A stretch of 64,000 nucleotides of DNA from Rhodobacterales bacterium (lineage in GTDB: Bacteria > Pseudomonadota > Alphaproteobacteria > Rhodobacterales > Rhodobacteraceae): positions 248,001-312,000 of the forward strand of contig PDRY01000013.1 in NCBI GenBank assembly GCA_002748265.1. The letters run 5' to 3'. Of this stretch, positions 45,746-53,830 are shown one piece after another. Each line of letters opens with the position of its first letter. The stretch's first letter is position 1. The notes under the pieces are model-generated. The model worked only from the letters and a program-made list of their open reading frames with translations, made no database searches and was not told where the DNA came from. A program made the position numbers and the translations under genes.

Positions 45746-45864
45746 TGGCACTCCTTCGTGAAACTTGGGGCTGTCACTAATCTGTTACAAATGCGCCTGA
45801 GGGGCCGCAAAATCAAGGGTAAATCACTCTTTTCCGGGCTGTTTCGCCGTGACATGCTGGGCGC

Positions 45865-46935
45865 ATGACAGACATTCTCATCATCGGCGGCGGGGTTGCG
45901 GGGCTGGGCGCTGCGGCAGAGCTGGCGCCCCACGCCAAGGTCACTTTGATCGAGGCCGAGCCAGCCTTCACCTATCACGCCTCGGGCCGTTCGGCGGCGA
46001 TCTATCTGCCGGGCTATGGCAACGCGGCGGTGCGGGTGCTGAATGATGCAAGCGCGCTTGGCCTGCGTGCCGCCGGTGTGCTGTCCCCGCGCGGCGTTCT
46101 TCTTCTGGGAGCAGCGGGGGATGAGGCCGATCTGCGCAGCGAGGCCGCAACCATGGGCATCCCCGAGATCCCCGTGGCGCGCGCCCAGGCGCTGCTGCCG
46201 ATTCTCGATCCGGACCGGATCACCTGTGCGGCCTGGACTGAAGACGCTCTGGCCATCGACACGGATGCGCTGTGCCAGCACTACCTGCGCCGGGCCCGTG
46301 CGGCAGGGGCTGATCTGCGCACCCGCGCGCCCGCGCAGGCCATTCGGCGCGAAGGCGGCCTTTGGCACGTGACCACGCCTGACGGAGAGATCACCGCGCA
46401 GCGGCTGGTGAACGCGGCAGGTGCCTGGGTCGACGGCATCGCCCGCATGGCCGGGGTCAGGCCGCTCGGGTTTCAGCCTTTGCGCCGCTCCATGGCGGTG
46501 CTGCCCGCGCCCGGAGGCCATGACGTGTCAAGCTGGCCCTTCACCTTGTTCGTCCGGGACGCGTGGTATGCCAAGCCCGAGGGCGGGCGGTGGCTGGTCT
46601 CGCCGTCTGAGGAAGATCCGGCAGAGCCTCACGATGCCTTCGCCGACGACATGGTGATCGCAGAAGGCCTCGCCCGCTATGAAGCCGCCGTAAACATGCC
46701 AGTCACCCGCGTGGAGACGACTTGGGCCGGTCTGCGCACCATGGCGCCGGACCGCGCGCTTGTGCTGGGACCCGACCCCGAAGAGCCAGATTTCATCTGG
46801 TGCGCCGGGCAGGGCGGCTATGGCTTTCAGTCGGCCCCTGCGGCGTCAAAGCTGCTCGCGGATCGGGTGCTGGGACGCAGACCCGACTTGCTCCCCGCCC
46901 AGGTCGAGGCGCTTTCCCCTTCACGTTTTACGTGA
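45865..46935 (+). CDS. FAD-dependent oxidoreductase (D-amino-acid/glycine oxidase-like)
   Basis: A 356-residue flavoenzyme of the DAO family. The dinucleotide-binding motif is IIGGGVAGLGAAAEL at the N-terminus, followed by SGRSAAIYLPGYGN. The late motif WCAGQGGYGFQSAPAASKLLA binds the flavin tail. Such enzymes oxidise glycine, D-amino acids or N-methyl amino acids; the substrate is not evident. It stands alone on the plus strand between divergent CBS and convergent DUF1489 genes. ATG at 45865. Confidence 0.88.
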   Translation: MTDILIIGGGVAGLGAAAELAPHAKVTLIEAEPAFTYHASGRSAAIYLPGYGNAAVRVLNDASALGLRAAGVLSPRGVLLLGAAGDEADLRSEAATMGIPEIPVARAQALLPILDPDRITCAAWTEDALAIDTDALCQHYLRRARAAGADLRTRAPAQAIRREGGLWHVTTPDGEITAQRLVNAAGAWVDGIARMAGVRPLGFQPLRRSMAVLPAPGGHDVSSWPFTLFVRDAWYAKPEGGRWLVSPSEEDPAEPHDAFADDMVIAEGLARYEAAVNMPVTRVETTWAGLRTMAPDRALVLGPDPEEPDFIWCAGQGGYGFQSAPAASKLLADRVLGRRPDLLPAQVEALSPSRFT

Positions 46936-46953
46936 GGAGTGTATCGTAACCTA

Positions 46954-47002
46954 TTCTTATTTGTGAAAATACCTCGGGGAGCGCGAGGGGCTGGCCCCTC
47001 GC
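46954..47002. repeat. Intergenic repeat element, copy B, with terminator hairpin
   Basis: Starts TTCTTATTTGTGAAAATACC, then CGGGGAG, then a nine-base stem GCGAGGGGC (46983-46991) and GCCCCTCGC (46994-47002). It lies between convergent genes for the FAD oxidoreductase and DUF1489, 19 bases after the first stop and touching the second. The hairpin can serve both strands as a terminator. The head sequence is shared with the elements at 17-58 and 52404-52455. Confidence 0.7.
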
Positions 47003-47004
47003 TT

Positions 47005-47421
47005 TCACAGCACCCCAATCTCGGCCAGAGCGGCGGACAGCTCAGGCGGTAGTTCGGTGTCGCTGTCCCGCACGGTCAGATCGGGCGGCGCATCCGCAGG
47101 CTCCAGATAGCGCCAGCCCTGGAACGGGCGGCGGGGCGCGGCGGCGACGGGGATGATCTCGGGGTCGAGGCAGATCGCGCAGCGGCGAATCCCATCTTCC
47201 CCCGTCACCTCTTCCAAAGCGCGAATCCGTTGGCGGCACTGGATTACGCCTTGGATCACCCAGTAAATCGACCCACCCTCCAGAATCTCGGCCGCGCGTT
47301 TGGGCCACATACGGGTGACATGGGCGGGCAAGCCGTTGATCTTGCGGGCGCCGCCAGCCTGCCATGCGGCCAGGCTTGCCGGGCTTTGGGTGCCGACGGA
47401 CAGTTTGATAAGATGGATCAC
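47005..47421 (-). CDS. DUF1489 family protein
   Basis: A 138-residue cytoplasmic protein recognised as DUF1489 by MIHLIKLSVGTQSPASLAAW, VTRMWPKRAAEIL, GSIYWVIQGVIQCRQRI and RPFQGWRYLEPADAP. The family is widespread in Alphaproteobacteria and has no known function; the QCRQRI segment and the pair of cysteines (RRCAICLDPE) are well marked. It is divergent from nrdJ over 108 bases. Confidence 0.9.
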   Translation of the reverse strand: MIHLIKLSVGTQSPASLAAWQAGGARKINGLPAHVTRMWPKRAAEILEGGSIYWVIQGVIQCRQRIRALEEVTGEDGIRRCAICLDPEIIPVAAAPRRPFQGWRYLEPADAPPDLTVRDSDTELPPELSAALAEIGVL

Positions 47422-47467
47422 GTGGGGCGGGCCTTTTGCATTCGCTCAAGATAGGCCATCCTTGCCG

Positions 47468-47497
47468 TTGACCCAAGGCCCCTTGGGCGCGTATGTC
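47468..47497 (+). promoter_or_regulatory. Candidate nrdJ promoter with palindrome in the spacer
   Basis: -35 TTGACC (47468-47473), an 18-base spacer and a weak -10 TATGTC (47492-47497). A perfect palindrome CCCAAGG-CC-CCTTGGG occupies 47472-47487, between the boxes, where a bound regulator would block or remodel the promoter. The -10 match is poor, so the promoter call is tentative; the palindrome is clear. Confidence 0.4.
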
Positions 47498-47529
47498 ACG
47501 CTTCCCTGTCGCCACCCCTGGAGTGCCCC

Positions 47530-49803
47530 ATGACCCGCTTTGCCGCCCCCATCGCCGCGCAGATTTGGGATATGAAATACCGCCTTAAAGAGGCCGATGG
47601 CACGCCTATCGACGGCAGCGTCGAAGACAGCTGGCGCCGCATCGCCAAGGATCTGGCCAAGGTCGAAGCCGACCCCGCCCAGTGGGAAGATCGCTTCTAC
47701 GCTGCGCTTGAGGATTTCAAATTCCTGCCCGCAGGCCGCATCACCGCCGGGGCAGGCACCGGGCGTGCGGTGACGCTGTTCAACTGCTTTGTGATGGGGA
47801 CGATCCCGGACACGATGGCGGGCATTTTCGACATGCTCAAGGAAGCTGCTCTGACCATGCAGCAGGGCGGCGGCATCGGCTATGATTTCTCGACCATCCG
47901 GCCCAAGGGCGCGCCGGTGGCGGGGGTGGCGGCGGATGCTTCCGGGCCGCTGTCTTTCATGGATGTGTGGGATGCGATGTGCCGCACGATCATGTCGGCG
48001 GGCTCGCGCCGGGGGGCCATGATGGCGACCATGCGCTGCGATCACCCCGATATTGAGGACTTCATCGGCGCCAAATCCGATCCGGCCCGGCTACGCATGT
48101 TCAACATGTCCGTGCTGGTCACCGATCCGTTCATGGAGGCCGTGAAGGCCGACACCGACTGGGACCTTCGTTTTGGTGAGACCGTCTATCGCACGGTCAA
48201 GGCCCGCGATCTGTGGGAAAAGATCATGCGATCGACCTATGATTACGCCGAGCCGGGCGTGATCTTCATCGACCGCATCAACCAGATGAACAACCTCGCC
48301 TATTGCGAGGATATCGCTGCGACCAACCCCTGCGGTGAGCAGCCCCTGCCGCCCTATGGCGCCTGTCTCCTTGGCTCGATCAACCTCGCGCGGCTCGTGG
48401 CGGAGCCCTTCGCGGAGGGCGCCGATCTGGACGAGGACGCGCTGAGCGATCTGGTCGCGACCGCTGTGCGGATGATGGACAATGTGGTGGATGCCAGCCG
48501 GTTCCCGCTGGAGGCGCAGGCGCAGGAGGCCGCGGCCAAGCGCCGGATCGGGCTGGGCGTGACCGGGCTGGCCGATGCGCTCTTGATGGTGGGCTTGCGC
48601 TATGGATCGCCAGAGGCGGCGCGTCAGACCGAACGCTGGTTGCACCGCATCGCCCGCGCCGCGTATCTGGCCTCTGCGCAGTTGGCTGCCGAAAAGGGCG
48701 CCTTCCCGCTGTTCGACCGCGACGCCTACCTGGCCTCTGGCACCATGCAGATGATGGATGACGATGTGCGCGCGGAGATCGCAAAGCACGGCGTGCGCAA
48801 CGCGCTGCTGACCTCGATCGCGCCCACCGGGACGATTTCGCTCTATGCTGGGAACGTGTCGTCGGGGATCGAGCCGGTCTTTGCCTATGCCTATACCCGC
48901 AAGGTCCTGCAAAAGGACGGCACCCGCACCGAAGAAGAGGTGGTCGATTACGCCGTGCAGATGTGGCGCGACCTGAAAGGCGACGCCCCGCTGCCCGACC
49001 ATTTCGTCAACGCCCAGACGCTGGCCCCCATGGACCATGTGCGGATGCAGGCGGCGGCCCAGAAATGGGTGGACAGCTCGATCTCCAAGACGATCAACTG
49101 CCCGGCGGATATCTCTTTTGAGGCGTTCAAGGACGTCTACATGGAAGCCTATGAGACCGGCTGCAAAGGCTGCACCACCTACCGGCCCAATGACATTACC
49201 GGATCCGTGCTCAGTGTGTCCGAAAGCGCCGATACCGCGCCCGGTGAACATGACGGCCCGCAGGATGCTGAGGGCGACGTGATCTACATGTCCGAGCCGC
49301 TGGACCGCCCGGCGGAGCTGGAAGGCGCGACCTACAAGCTCAAATGGCCCGACAGCGAACATGCGATCTACATCACCGTGAACGATCTGGTGGTGAACGG
49401 CCACCGCCGCCCGTTCGAGGTGTTCATCAACTCCAAGAATATGGAGCATTTCGCCTGGACCGTCGCGCTGACCCGCATGGTATCAGCCGTGTTCCGGCGC
49501 GGCGGCGATGTCAGCTTTGTGGTCGAAGAGCTTAAGGCCGTGTTCGACCCGCGCGGCGGCGCCTGGATGAAGGGCAAGTACGTGCCCTCGATCCTGGCCG
49601 CCATCGGCGGGGTGATCGAACAGCACATGATCTCGACCGGGTTCCTGGCGGCGGAAGGCGAGGGGCTCAAGAGCGATCCGCAAGCCGATATGGCTATGGG
49701 CGCGCGGCCCAAGAAAGCCTGCCCGTCCTGCGGAAGCTACGCGCTGCGGATGGTCGAAGGCTGCCTGACCTGCGCCGATTGCGGCCACTCGAAATGCGGG
49801 TGA
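47530..49803 (+). CDS. nrdJ: Adenosylcobalamin-dependent ribonucleotide reductase (class II)
   Basis: A 757-residue enzyme that reduces ribonucleotides to deoxyribonucleotides using coenzyme B12, with no oxygen requirement. Active-site parts: AGRITAGAGTGRAVTLFNCF, the NPCGEQPLPPYGACLLGSIN loop with its cysteine, and a TSIAPTGTISLYAGN loop. The C-terminus has a zinc-ribbon-like set of cysteines (CPSCGSYALRM, CLTCADCG) that may hold the redox-active pair. ATG at 47530 follows GGAG. No B12 riboswitch was seen upstream. Confidence 0.95.
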   Translation: MTRFAAPIAAQIWDMKYRLKEADGTPIDGSVEDSWRRIAKDLAKVEADPAQWEDRFYAALEDFKFLPAGRITAGAGTGRAVTLFNCFVMGTIPDTMAGIFDMLKEAALTMQQGGGIGYDFSTIRPKGAPVAGVAADASGPLSFMDVWDAMCRTIMSAGSRRGAMMATMRCDHPDIEDFIGAKSDPARLRMFNMSVLVTDPFMEAVKADTDWDLRFGETVYRTVKARDLWEKIMRSTYDYAEPGVIFIDRINQMNNLAYCEDIAATNPCGEQPLPPYGACLLGSINLARLVAEPFAEGADLDEDALSDLVATAVRMMDNVVDASRFPLEAQAQEAAAKRRIGLGVTGLADALLMVGLRYGSPEAARQTERWLHRIARAAYLASAQLAAEKGAFPLFDRDAYLASGTMQMMDDDVRAEIAKHGVRNALLTSIAPTGTISLYAGNVSSGIEPVFAYAYTRKVLQKDGTRTEEEVVDYAVQMWRDLKGDAPLPDHFVNAQTLAPMDHVRMQAAAQKWVDSSISKTINCPADISFEAFKDVYMEAYETGCKGCTTYRPNDITGSVLSVSESADTAPGEHDGPQDAEGDVIYMSEPLDRPAELEGATYKLKWPDSEHAIYITVNDLVVNGHRRPFEVFINSKNMEHFAWTVALTRMVSAVFRRGGDVSFVVEELKAVFDPRGGAWMKGKYVPSILAAIGGVIEQHMISTGFLAAEGEGLKSDPQADMAMGARPKKACPSCGSYALRMVEGCLTCADCGHSKCG

Positions 49804-49832
49804 GCCGTGGCGCCGTTTAGGCCAAAGTCAGC

Positions 49833-50639
49833 TTAGCGGATCAGGCGGGGCCGGATTTTCAACCGGCTGCGCCCGGCGGGCTCCAGATGGCGGTTCAGGC
49901 GCCGGTTCATAAGCCCGAAGAACCCGATCACGGTCAGCGTCAGCAAGATGAAGTAGAACGCCAGGATCGGGTAGGGGATGAACGGATTGAACGTCTTATC
50001 CGCGAAATAGTTCGCGTAATAGAGCGCATCCCCACGCTGCCTCACAGCCGGGAAGCCGGTGAAAAAGACCAGTGTCGTGGCGTGGAACAGGAAGATCGCC
50101 TCATTCGTGTAGGCGGGCCAGGCCAGCCGCAGCATGGTGGGCCAGACGATCTTGCGAAATTTCAGCGCCCCGGTGAGGCCATAGGCATCGGCGGCCTCGA
50201 CCTCACCTTTGGGGATCGAGCGCAGGGCGCCGTAGAAGATCTCTCCGGTATAGGCGGCGGTGTTGAGGAACAGCACGATCAACGCCCCCAGCCAGGCCGA
50301 GGTGAAGGCATCAAAGGCTGCGAAGTTCTTCTTCAGCGTCAGGAACAGGAAATAGGCGAAGAACATCTGGATGAAGAGCGGCGAGCCCCGGAACAGGAAG
50401 ATGAACCATTCCGACGGCTTGCGCAGCCACCGCGAGGCCGAGGCCTTGCCCAAGGCGACCAGCGTGGCCAGGAAGAACCCGGCCAGCAGCGCCAGCACCC
50501 CGAAATAGATGTTCCAGATCATCCCCGACCCGATCAGGGTGAATTGCTGGCACAGCGTGAAATCCCCACGCGGCAGCAGCCGTTCGCCATAGCCCAGCGA
50601 GCGCAGCCCGTAATCCGCAATGGTCTGCATACAGCTCAT
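49833..50639 (-). CDS. Polar amino-acid ABC transporter permease 2 (HisM/OccM-like)
   Basis: A 268-residue permease of the His/Glu/Gln/Arg/opine group. The EAA loop is EVEAADAYGLTGALKFRKIVWPTMLRLA, given here as EAADAYGLTGALKFRK and PTMLRLAWPAYTNE. The FRGSPLFIQMFFAYF motif near residue 90 is typical. Five helices predicted. ATG overlaps the other permease gene by four bases. With its partner it forms the membrane channel. Last gene of the operon; converges on nrdJ. Confidence 0.9.
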   Translation of the reverse strand: MSCMQTIADYGLRSLGYGERLLPRGDFTLCQQFTLIGSGMIWNIYFGVLALLAGFFLATLVALGKASASRWLRKPSEWFIFLFRGSPLFIQMFFAYFLFLTLKKNFAAFDAFTSAWLGALIVLFLNTAAYTGEIFYGALRSIPKGEVEAADAYGLTGALKFRKIVWPTMLRLAWPAYTNEAIFLFHATTLVFFTGFPAVRQRGDALYYANYFADKTFNPFIPYPILAFYFILLTLTVIGFFGLMNRRLNRHLEPAGRSRLKIRPRLIR

Positions 50640-51526
50640 GCGGGGGCTCCATCGGCTTTGCGCAGCGCCTCGCCGCCCATCGTGGCCTGACCATGGGATA
50701 GCCGCACCATCAGCTTTTCAAGCACGATCTCGGACACCCGTGTGAAGGCGAGGTAGAACACCAGAAGCGCGAGGAAATACCACACGCGCCAGTCTCCGTG
50801 CGGGTAGTCGGTGAATTTCGGGGTCTTGGTCCCGCCCAGCTCGCGCGCCCAGTAGACGATGTCTTCGACCCCCAGCAGGAACAGCAGCGGCGTCGCCTTG
50901 ATCAGAACCATCCAAAGGTTCGACAGGCCGGGCAGGGCATAAACCCACATTTGCGGCACAATGATCCGCCAAAAGGTCTGGCGGTGCGACATGCCATAGG
51001 CATGGGCGGTTTCGACCTGCCCGTTGGGCACCGCCTTCATCGCACCGGAAAGGACATTGGCGGCGAAGGCGCCGAACACGATGGCAAAGGTCAGCACCGC
51101 GATCCAGAACCCGTAGACCTCGTGCACCCATTGCGGCGCGCTGCTCAGGGGCAGCTTGGCGTCGGGGCAGACCAGGAAATCATTCCCCTGCCGGATCGGC
51201 TGGTCCCAGTCCGGGCATTTCACCTGATGGCGGAGCCACTCGAAGGCCTGATCCAGTGCGATCACAAAGAACAGGAAAAACGCGATATCGGGGACGCCGC
51301 GCACAATCGCAATATAGGCTTTGCCCAGCCACCGCAGCGGCGCGATCCGTGCCCTCGCCAGCATGGCGCCGCCAAACCCGAAGGCAAGAGCAGCAGGCGC
51401 GGTCACCGCCAGCAAGAGCAGGACCGTCCCGAAAGCCTTGTAGAACGCCAGATGCTTTCCTGTGCCCAGATAGCACAAGAGCCAGTTGAGCCCGCTCAGG
51501 GTCTCGGGATCGGCACAGGAAAACAT
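50636..51526 (-). CDS. Polar amino-acid ABC transporter permease 1 (HisQ/OccQ-like)
   Basis: A 296-residue permease, longer than the usual 230-240 residues because of a periplasmic loop with two cysteines (KCPDWDQPIRQGNDFLVCPD, about residues 102-121). The core has the ATP-subunit contact loop VETAHAYGMSHRQTFWRIIV and the RGVPDIAFFLFF motif. It starts 43 bases after the binding-protein gene, separated from it by a strong hairpin, and overlaps the next permease gene. A disulfide in the loop is possible. Confidence 0.9.
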   Translation of the reverse strand: MFSCADPETLSGLNWLLCYLGTGKHLAFYKAFGTVLLLLAVTAPAALAFGFGGAMLARARIAPLRWLGKAYIAIVRGVPDIAFFLFFVIALDQAFEWLRHQVKCPDWDQPIRQGNDFLVCPDAKLPLSSAPQWVHEVYGFWIAVLTFAIVFGAFAANVLSGAMKAVPNGQVETAHAYGMSHRQTFWRIIVPQMWVYALPGLSNLWMVLIKATPLLFLLGVEDIVYWARELGGTKTPKFTDYPHGDWRVWYFLALLVFYLAFTRVSEIVLEKLMVRLSHGQATMGGEALRKADGAPA

Positions 51527-51537
51527 CTTCAGAAAAC

Positions 51538-51561
51538 GGGGCGGGCGCGAAGGCCCGCCCC
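51538..51561 (-). terminator. Intercistronic hairpin between binding-protein and permease genes
   Basis: Perfect nine-base stem GGGGCGGGC (51538-51546) and GCCCGCCCC (51553-51561), loop six bases, followed on the minus strand by GTTTTCT. It begins eight bases after the binding-protein stop. In ABC operons such a hairpin commonly stops part of the transcription and protects the upstream mRNA, giving an excess of binding protein over permease. Confidence 0.75.
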
Positions 51562-51568
51562 TTTGATC

Positions 51569-52291
51569 TTATTCGTAGACTTTGGCGTCTTCGCCAAACC
51601 ACTTGATGATCAGCTCATTGAGAGAGCCATCGTCCTTCATGGACTGGATGGCCACATTGAGCTTCTCTTTCAGTTCGGTGTCGCTTTCGCGCAGGCCCAG
51701 GCCGATGCCATCGCCCAGCGGAACATCATCGCCCGACCAGACCAGTTCACCGCCCGAAGCCTCGACGACCGGGGCCAGGAAGTCCTTGTCCGCGAACACG
51801 GCGTCGGCCTCACCATTGCGCACGGCGGCAACGGTTTCATCGGGGGTGGCGAATTCCAGCAGAGCGGCGCCGGTTTCGGCAACATGCGCGGCCTGGATGG
51901 TGGCGGCCTGTGCGGCCACGACGCCGCCCATGATGTCCGCATCGGCGCTCAGCGCGGCATAGGCGGACGCAGCAGGCGGGAAGTAGTTCTGGGTGAAGTC
52001 GATGACTTCGTCCCGCTCATCGGTGATGCTCATGCCCGCGATGATCGTGTCGTAGTTGCCCGACACGAGGTTGGGAATGATGCTGTCCCATTCGTTGGTG
52101 ACCCACTCACAGGTCAGCTCGGCGCGCTTGCACAGCTCATCGCCCACTTCGCGTTCGAACCCGTCCACTTCGCCCGCGTCGTTGAGGAAGTTGTACGGAG
52201 GGTAGGCGCCTTCGGTGCCCATGCGCACGGTGTCGGCAAATGCGGTCGTGGCAGCAAACGCCAGAGCGGCGGTGGTCAGAAGCAGTTTCAT
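51569..52291 (-). CDS. Polar amino-acid ABC transporter substrate-binding protein
   Basis: A 240-residue periplasmic protein with a signal peptide (MKLLLTTAALAFAATTAFA). The mature part is an SBP family 3 protein: VRMGTEGAYPPYNFLNDAGE, FEREVGDELCKRAEL with CEWV giving a cysteine pair, WDSIIPNLVSGNYDTIIAGM and TDERDEVIDFTQNYF. The pattern is closest to lysine/arginine/ornithine or opine binders. The ATG follows GGGAG. It lies downstream of its ATPase gene across a 181-base gap that contains a repeat element. Confidence 0.92.
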   Translation of the reverse strand: MKLLLTTAALAFAATTAFADTVRMGTEGAYPPYNFLNDAGEVDGFEREVGDELCKRAELTCEWVTNEWDSIIPNLVSGNYDTIIAGMSITDERDEVIDFTQNYFPPAASAYAALSADADIMGGVVAAQAATIQAAHVAETGAALLEFATPDETVAAVRNGEADAVFADKDFLAPVVEASGGELVWSGDDVPLGDGIGLGLRESDTELKEKLNVAIQSMKDDGSLNELIIKWFGEDAKVYE

Positions 52292-52403
52292 TCAGTGGTC
52301 TCCCAGTTGTATCGCCGGTGTCCCCCGGCTGATGGTCGAGCAGATTAAAGCGCCTCTCGTCCTAGCGCCAGAGCGATTCTGCCCGCTGTGTCGTGCCCCC
52401 ACG

Positions 52404-52455
52404 TTCTTTTGGTCCCAAATATCCCGGGGGAGCCAAAGGCGGGGGCAGAGCCCCC
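52404..52455. repeat. Intergenic repeat element, copy C
   Basis: TTCTTTTGGTCCC followed by AAATATCCCGGGGGAG (52417-52432), a short spacer and a hairpin GGGGGC-AGA-GCCCCC (52441-52455). Same order of parts as the element at 46954. It lies between the ATPase and binding-protein genes of the amino-acid importer, so it may end the ATPase mRNA; a separate promoter would then be needed for the binding protein. Confidence 0.65.
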
Positions 52456-52472
52456 ACACGCCCGAAGCGCTT

Positions 52473-53243
52473 CTACATCACGGTGTGCGACAGGAACCCG
52501 CGCAGGCGTTCGGATTTCGGAGCGCCGAACAGCTCTTCCGGCGTACCCTCTTCCTCGATCAGGCCCTGATGCAGGAACACGACATGGTCTGACGTATCGG
52601 CCGCCATCTTCATGTCGTGGGTCACGATCACCATGGTCCGGCCCTCTTCGGCCAGGGCTTTGATGACCCGCACCACTTCCTGCTCCAGCTCGGGGTCGAG
52701 CGCGGAGGTCGGCTCATCGAACAGGAGCGCCTTGGGCTCCATGCACAGCGCCCGCGCGATGGCCGCGCGCTGCTGCTGGCCGCCGGAAAGCTGGGCGGGA
52801 TAGGCATCCGCCTTATCCCCGATCCCCACCTTGTCGAGATAGAGCCGCGCCTTCTCCTCGACCTCGGCCTTGTCGCGCCCCAGCACGGTGACGGGCGCCT
52901 CCATGACGTTCTGGAGGATGCTCATATGGGCCCAAAGGTTGAACTGCTGGAACACCATCGACAGGTTGGTGCGGATCCGCACGAGCTGCTTGTGATCGGC
53001 CGGACGCCGGGCAAGGCCCTCGCCCTTCCACGCGACGGGCTCGCCGCAAAAGAGGATCTCGCCCTGCTGGCTGTCTTCCAGAAGGTTCGCGCAGCGCAGA
53101 AGCGTGGATTTCCCCGAACCTGACGAGCCGATCAGGGACGTCACATGCCCCGCCGGAGCGGCCAGGCTGACGCCCTTGAGCACTTCGAGCGCGCCGTAGC
53201 TTTTGTGCAAATCACGGATTTCGAGGACGTTGTCAGCGCTCAT
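52473..53243 (-). CDS. Polar amino-acid ABC transporter ATP-binding protein
   Basis: A 256-residue ATPase of the HisP/GlnQ type. Walker A GSSGSGKSTLLRC, signature LSGGQQQRAAIARAL, Walker B LLFDEPTSALDPEL. ATG at 53243 chosen because AGGAG lies five bases upstream; an upstream extension to 53297 is non-coding in character. The gene stands 181 bases before the binding-protein gene and is the first of this transporter set on the minus strand. Confidence 0.94.
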   Translation of the reverse strand: MSADNVLEIRDLHKSYGALEVLKGVSLAAPAGHVTSLIGSSGSGKSTLLRCANLLEDSQQGEILFCGEPVAWKGEGLARRPADHKQLVRIRTNLSMVFQQFNLWAHMSILQNVMEAPVTVLGRDKAEVEEKARLYLDKVGIGDKADAYPAQLSGGQQQRAAIARALCMEPKALLFDEPTSALDPELEQEVVRVIKALAEEGRTMVIVTHDMKMAADTSDHVVFLHQGLIEEEGTPEELFGAPKSERLRGFLSHTVM

Positions 53244-53293
53244 AAAGGCTCCTGTTACAGATCTGAGCAGTAAGAGACAGATTGCCCATCGGT

Positions 53294-53314
53294 GCAAGGG
53301 GGCTTGGCCCTTGC
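53294..53314 (-). terminator. Hairpin after the second TerB-like gene
   Basis: Stem GCAAGGG (53294-53300) and CCCTTGC (53308-53314) with a seven-base loop, 34 bases after the stop of the TerB-like gene and 50 bases before the ATPase gene. No U tract. It probably separates the two operons. Confidence 0.45.
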
Positions 53315-53347
53315 GCGCTCCGGGAACCCGTTATCGGAAGGGGCAGA

Positions 53348-53791
53348 TCAGCCGCGGCGGGCCTCGACGGTCTGGCGCGCGCGGGCGCTGTCCTGATCGG
53401 TGATGCCCAGCATTGGGGCGACCATGCGCAGCAGCGCGTCTTCTTCCGCGTCGCGCACGCCGTCGGCTAGGGCGACCTCCCACAGGGCTTCGATCACGGC
53501 CTGCCGGTCCTCATAGGGCACGGCCTCCTTGATCGCGCGGGTGAAGCGGACCGTATCGGGGGCCTGATGTTCCATGTCTTCGGCGCGGGCCCGCAGTTGG
53601 GCGGCCTCCACGGCGTTCAGATCGAAACGCCCCGAAAGGATACGGTCGATGCGCTTGATCTCGGCCACGTCGTATTCGCCATCGGATTTCGCGATCCGCA
53701 CCAGCAGCGCGCCAAGCGCAAGGCGGGCGTCGCTGTCGTCGAGCGGCTGCGGGTTGGGAGCGAGGAGGCGGTTGAGGAATTCGGTGAACAT
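53348..53791 (-). CDS. TerB-like protein (TerB-A)
   Basis: A 147-residue helical protein of the TerB/DjlA-like fold. Key stretch: ARLALGALLVRIAKSDGEYDVAEIKRIDRIL (read as ALGALLVRIAKSDGEYD and EIKRIDRILSGRF), followed by VIEALWEVALADGVRDAEED. The acidic residues after the ALxxLxRxAKxDG motif are possible metal ligands in the family. It is a paralogue of the protein encoded at 54691. Start at 53791 chosen (GGAG upstream). Name from the tellurite cluster; there is no evidence for tellurite resistance here. Confidence 0.82.
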   Translation of the reverse strand: MFTEFLNRLLAPNPQPLDDSDARLALGALLVRIAKSDGEYDVAEIKRIDRILSGRFDLNAVEAAQLRARAEDMEHQAPDTVRFTRAIKEAVPYEDRQAVIEALWEVALADGVRDAEEDALLRMVAPMLGITDQDSARARQTVEARRG

Positions 53792-53830
53792 GGGCTCCGA
53801 TATAGCGATCTGCACGCGCGGCGCAAAGGG

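Noticed and set aside
47422-47529. B12 riboswitch before nrdJ
   Set aside because: The 108-base region lacks a recognisable B12 box and is too short for a cobalamin riboswitch.
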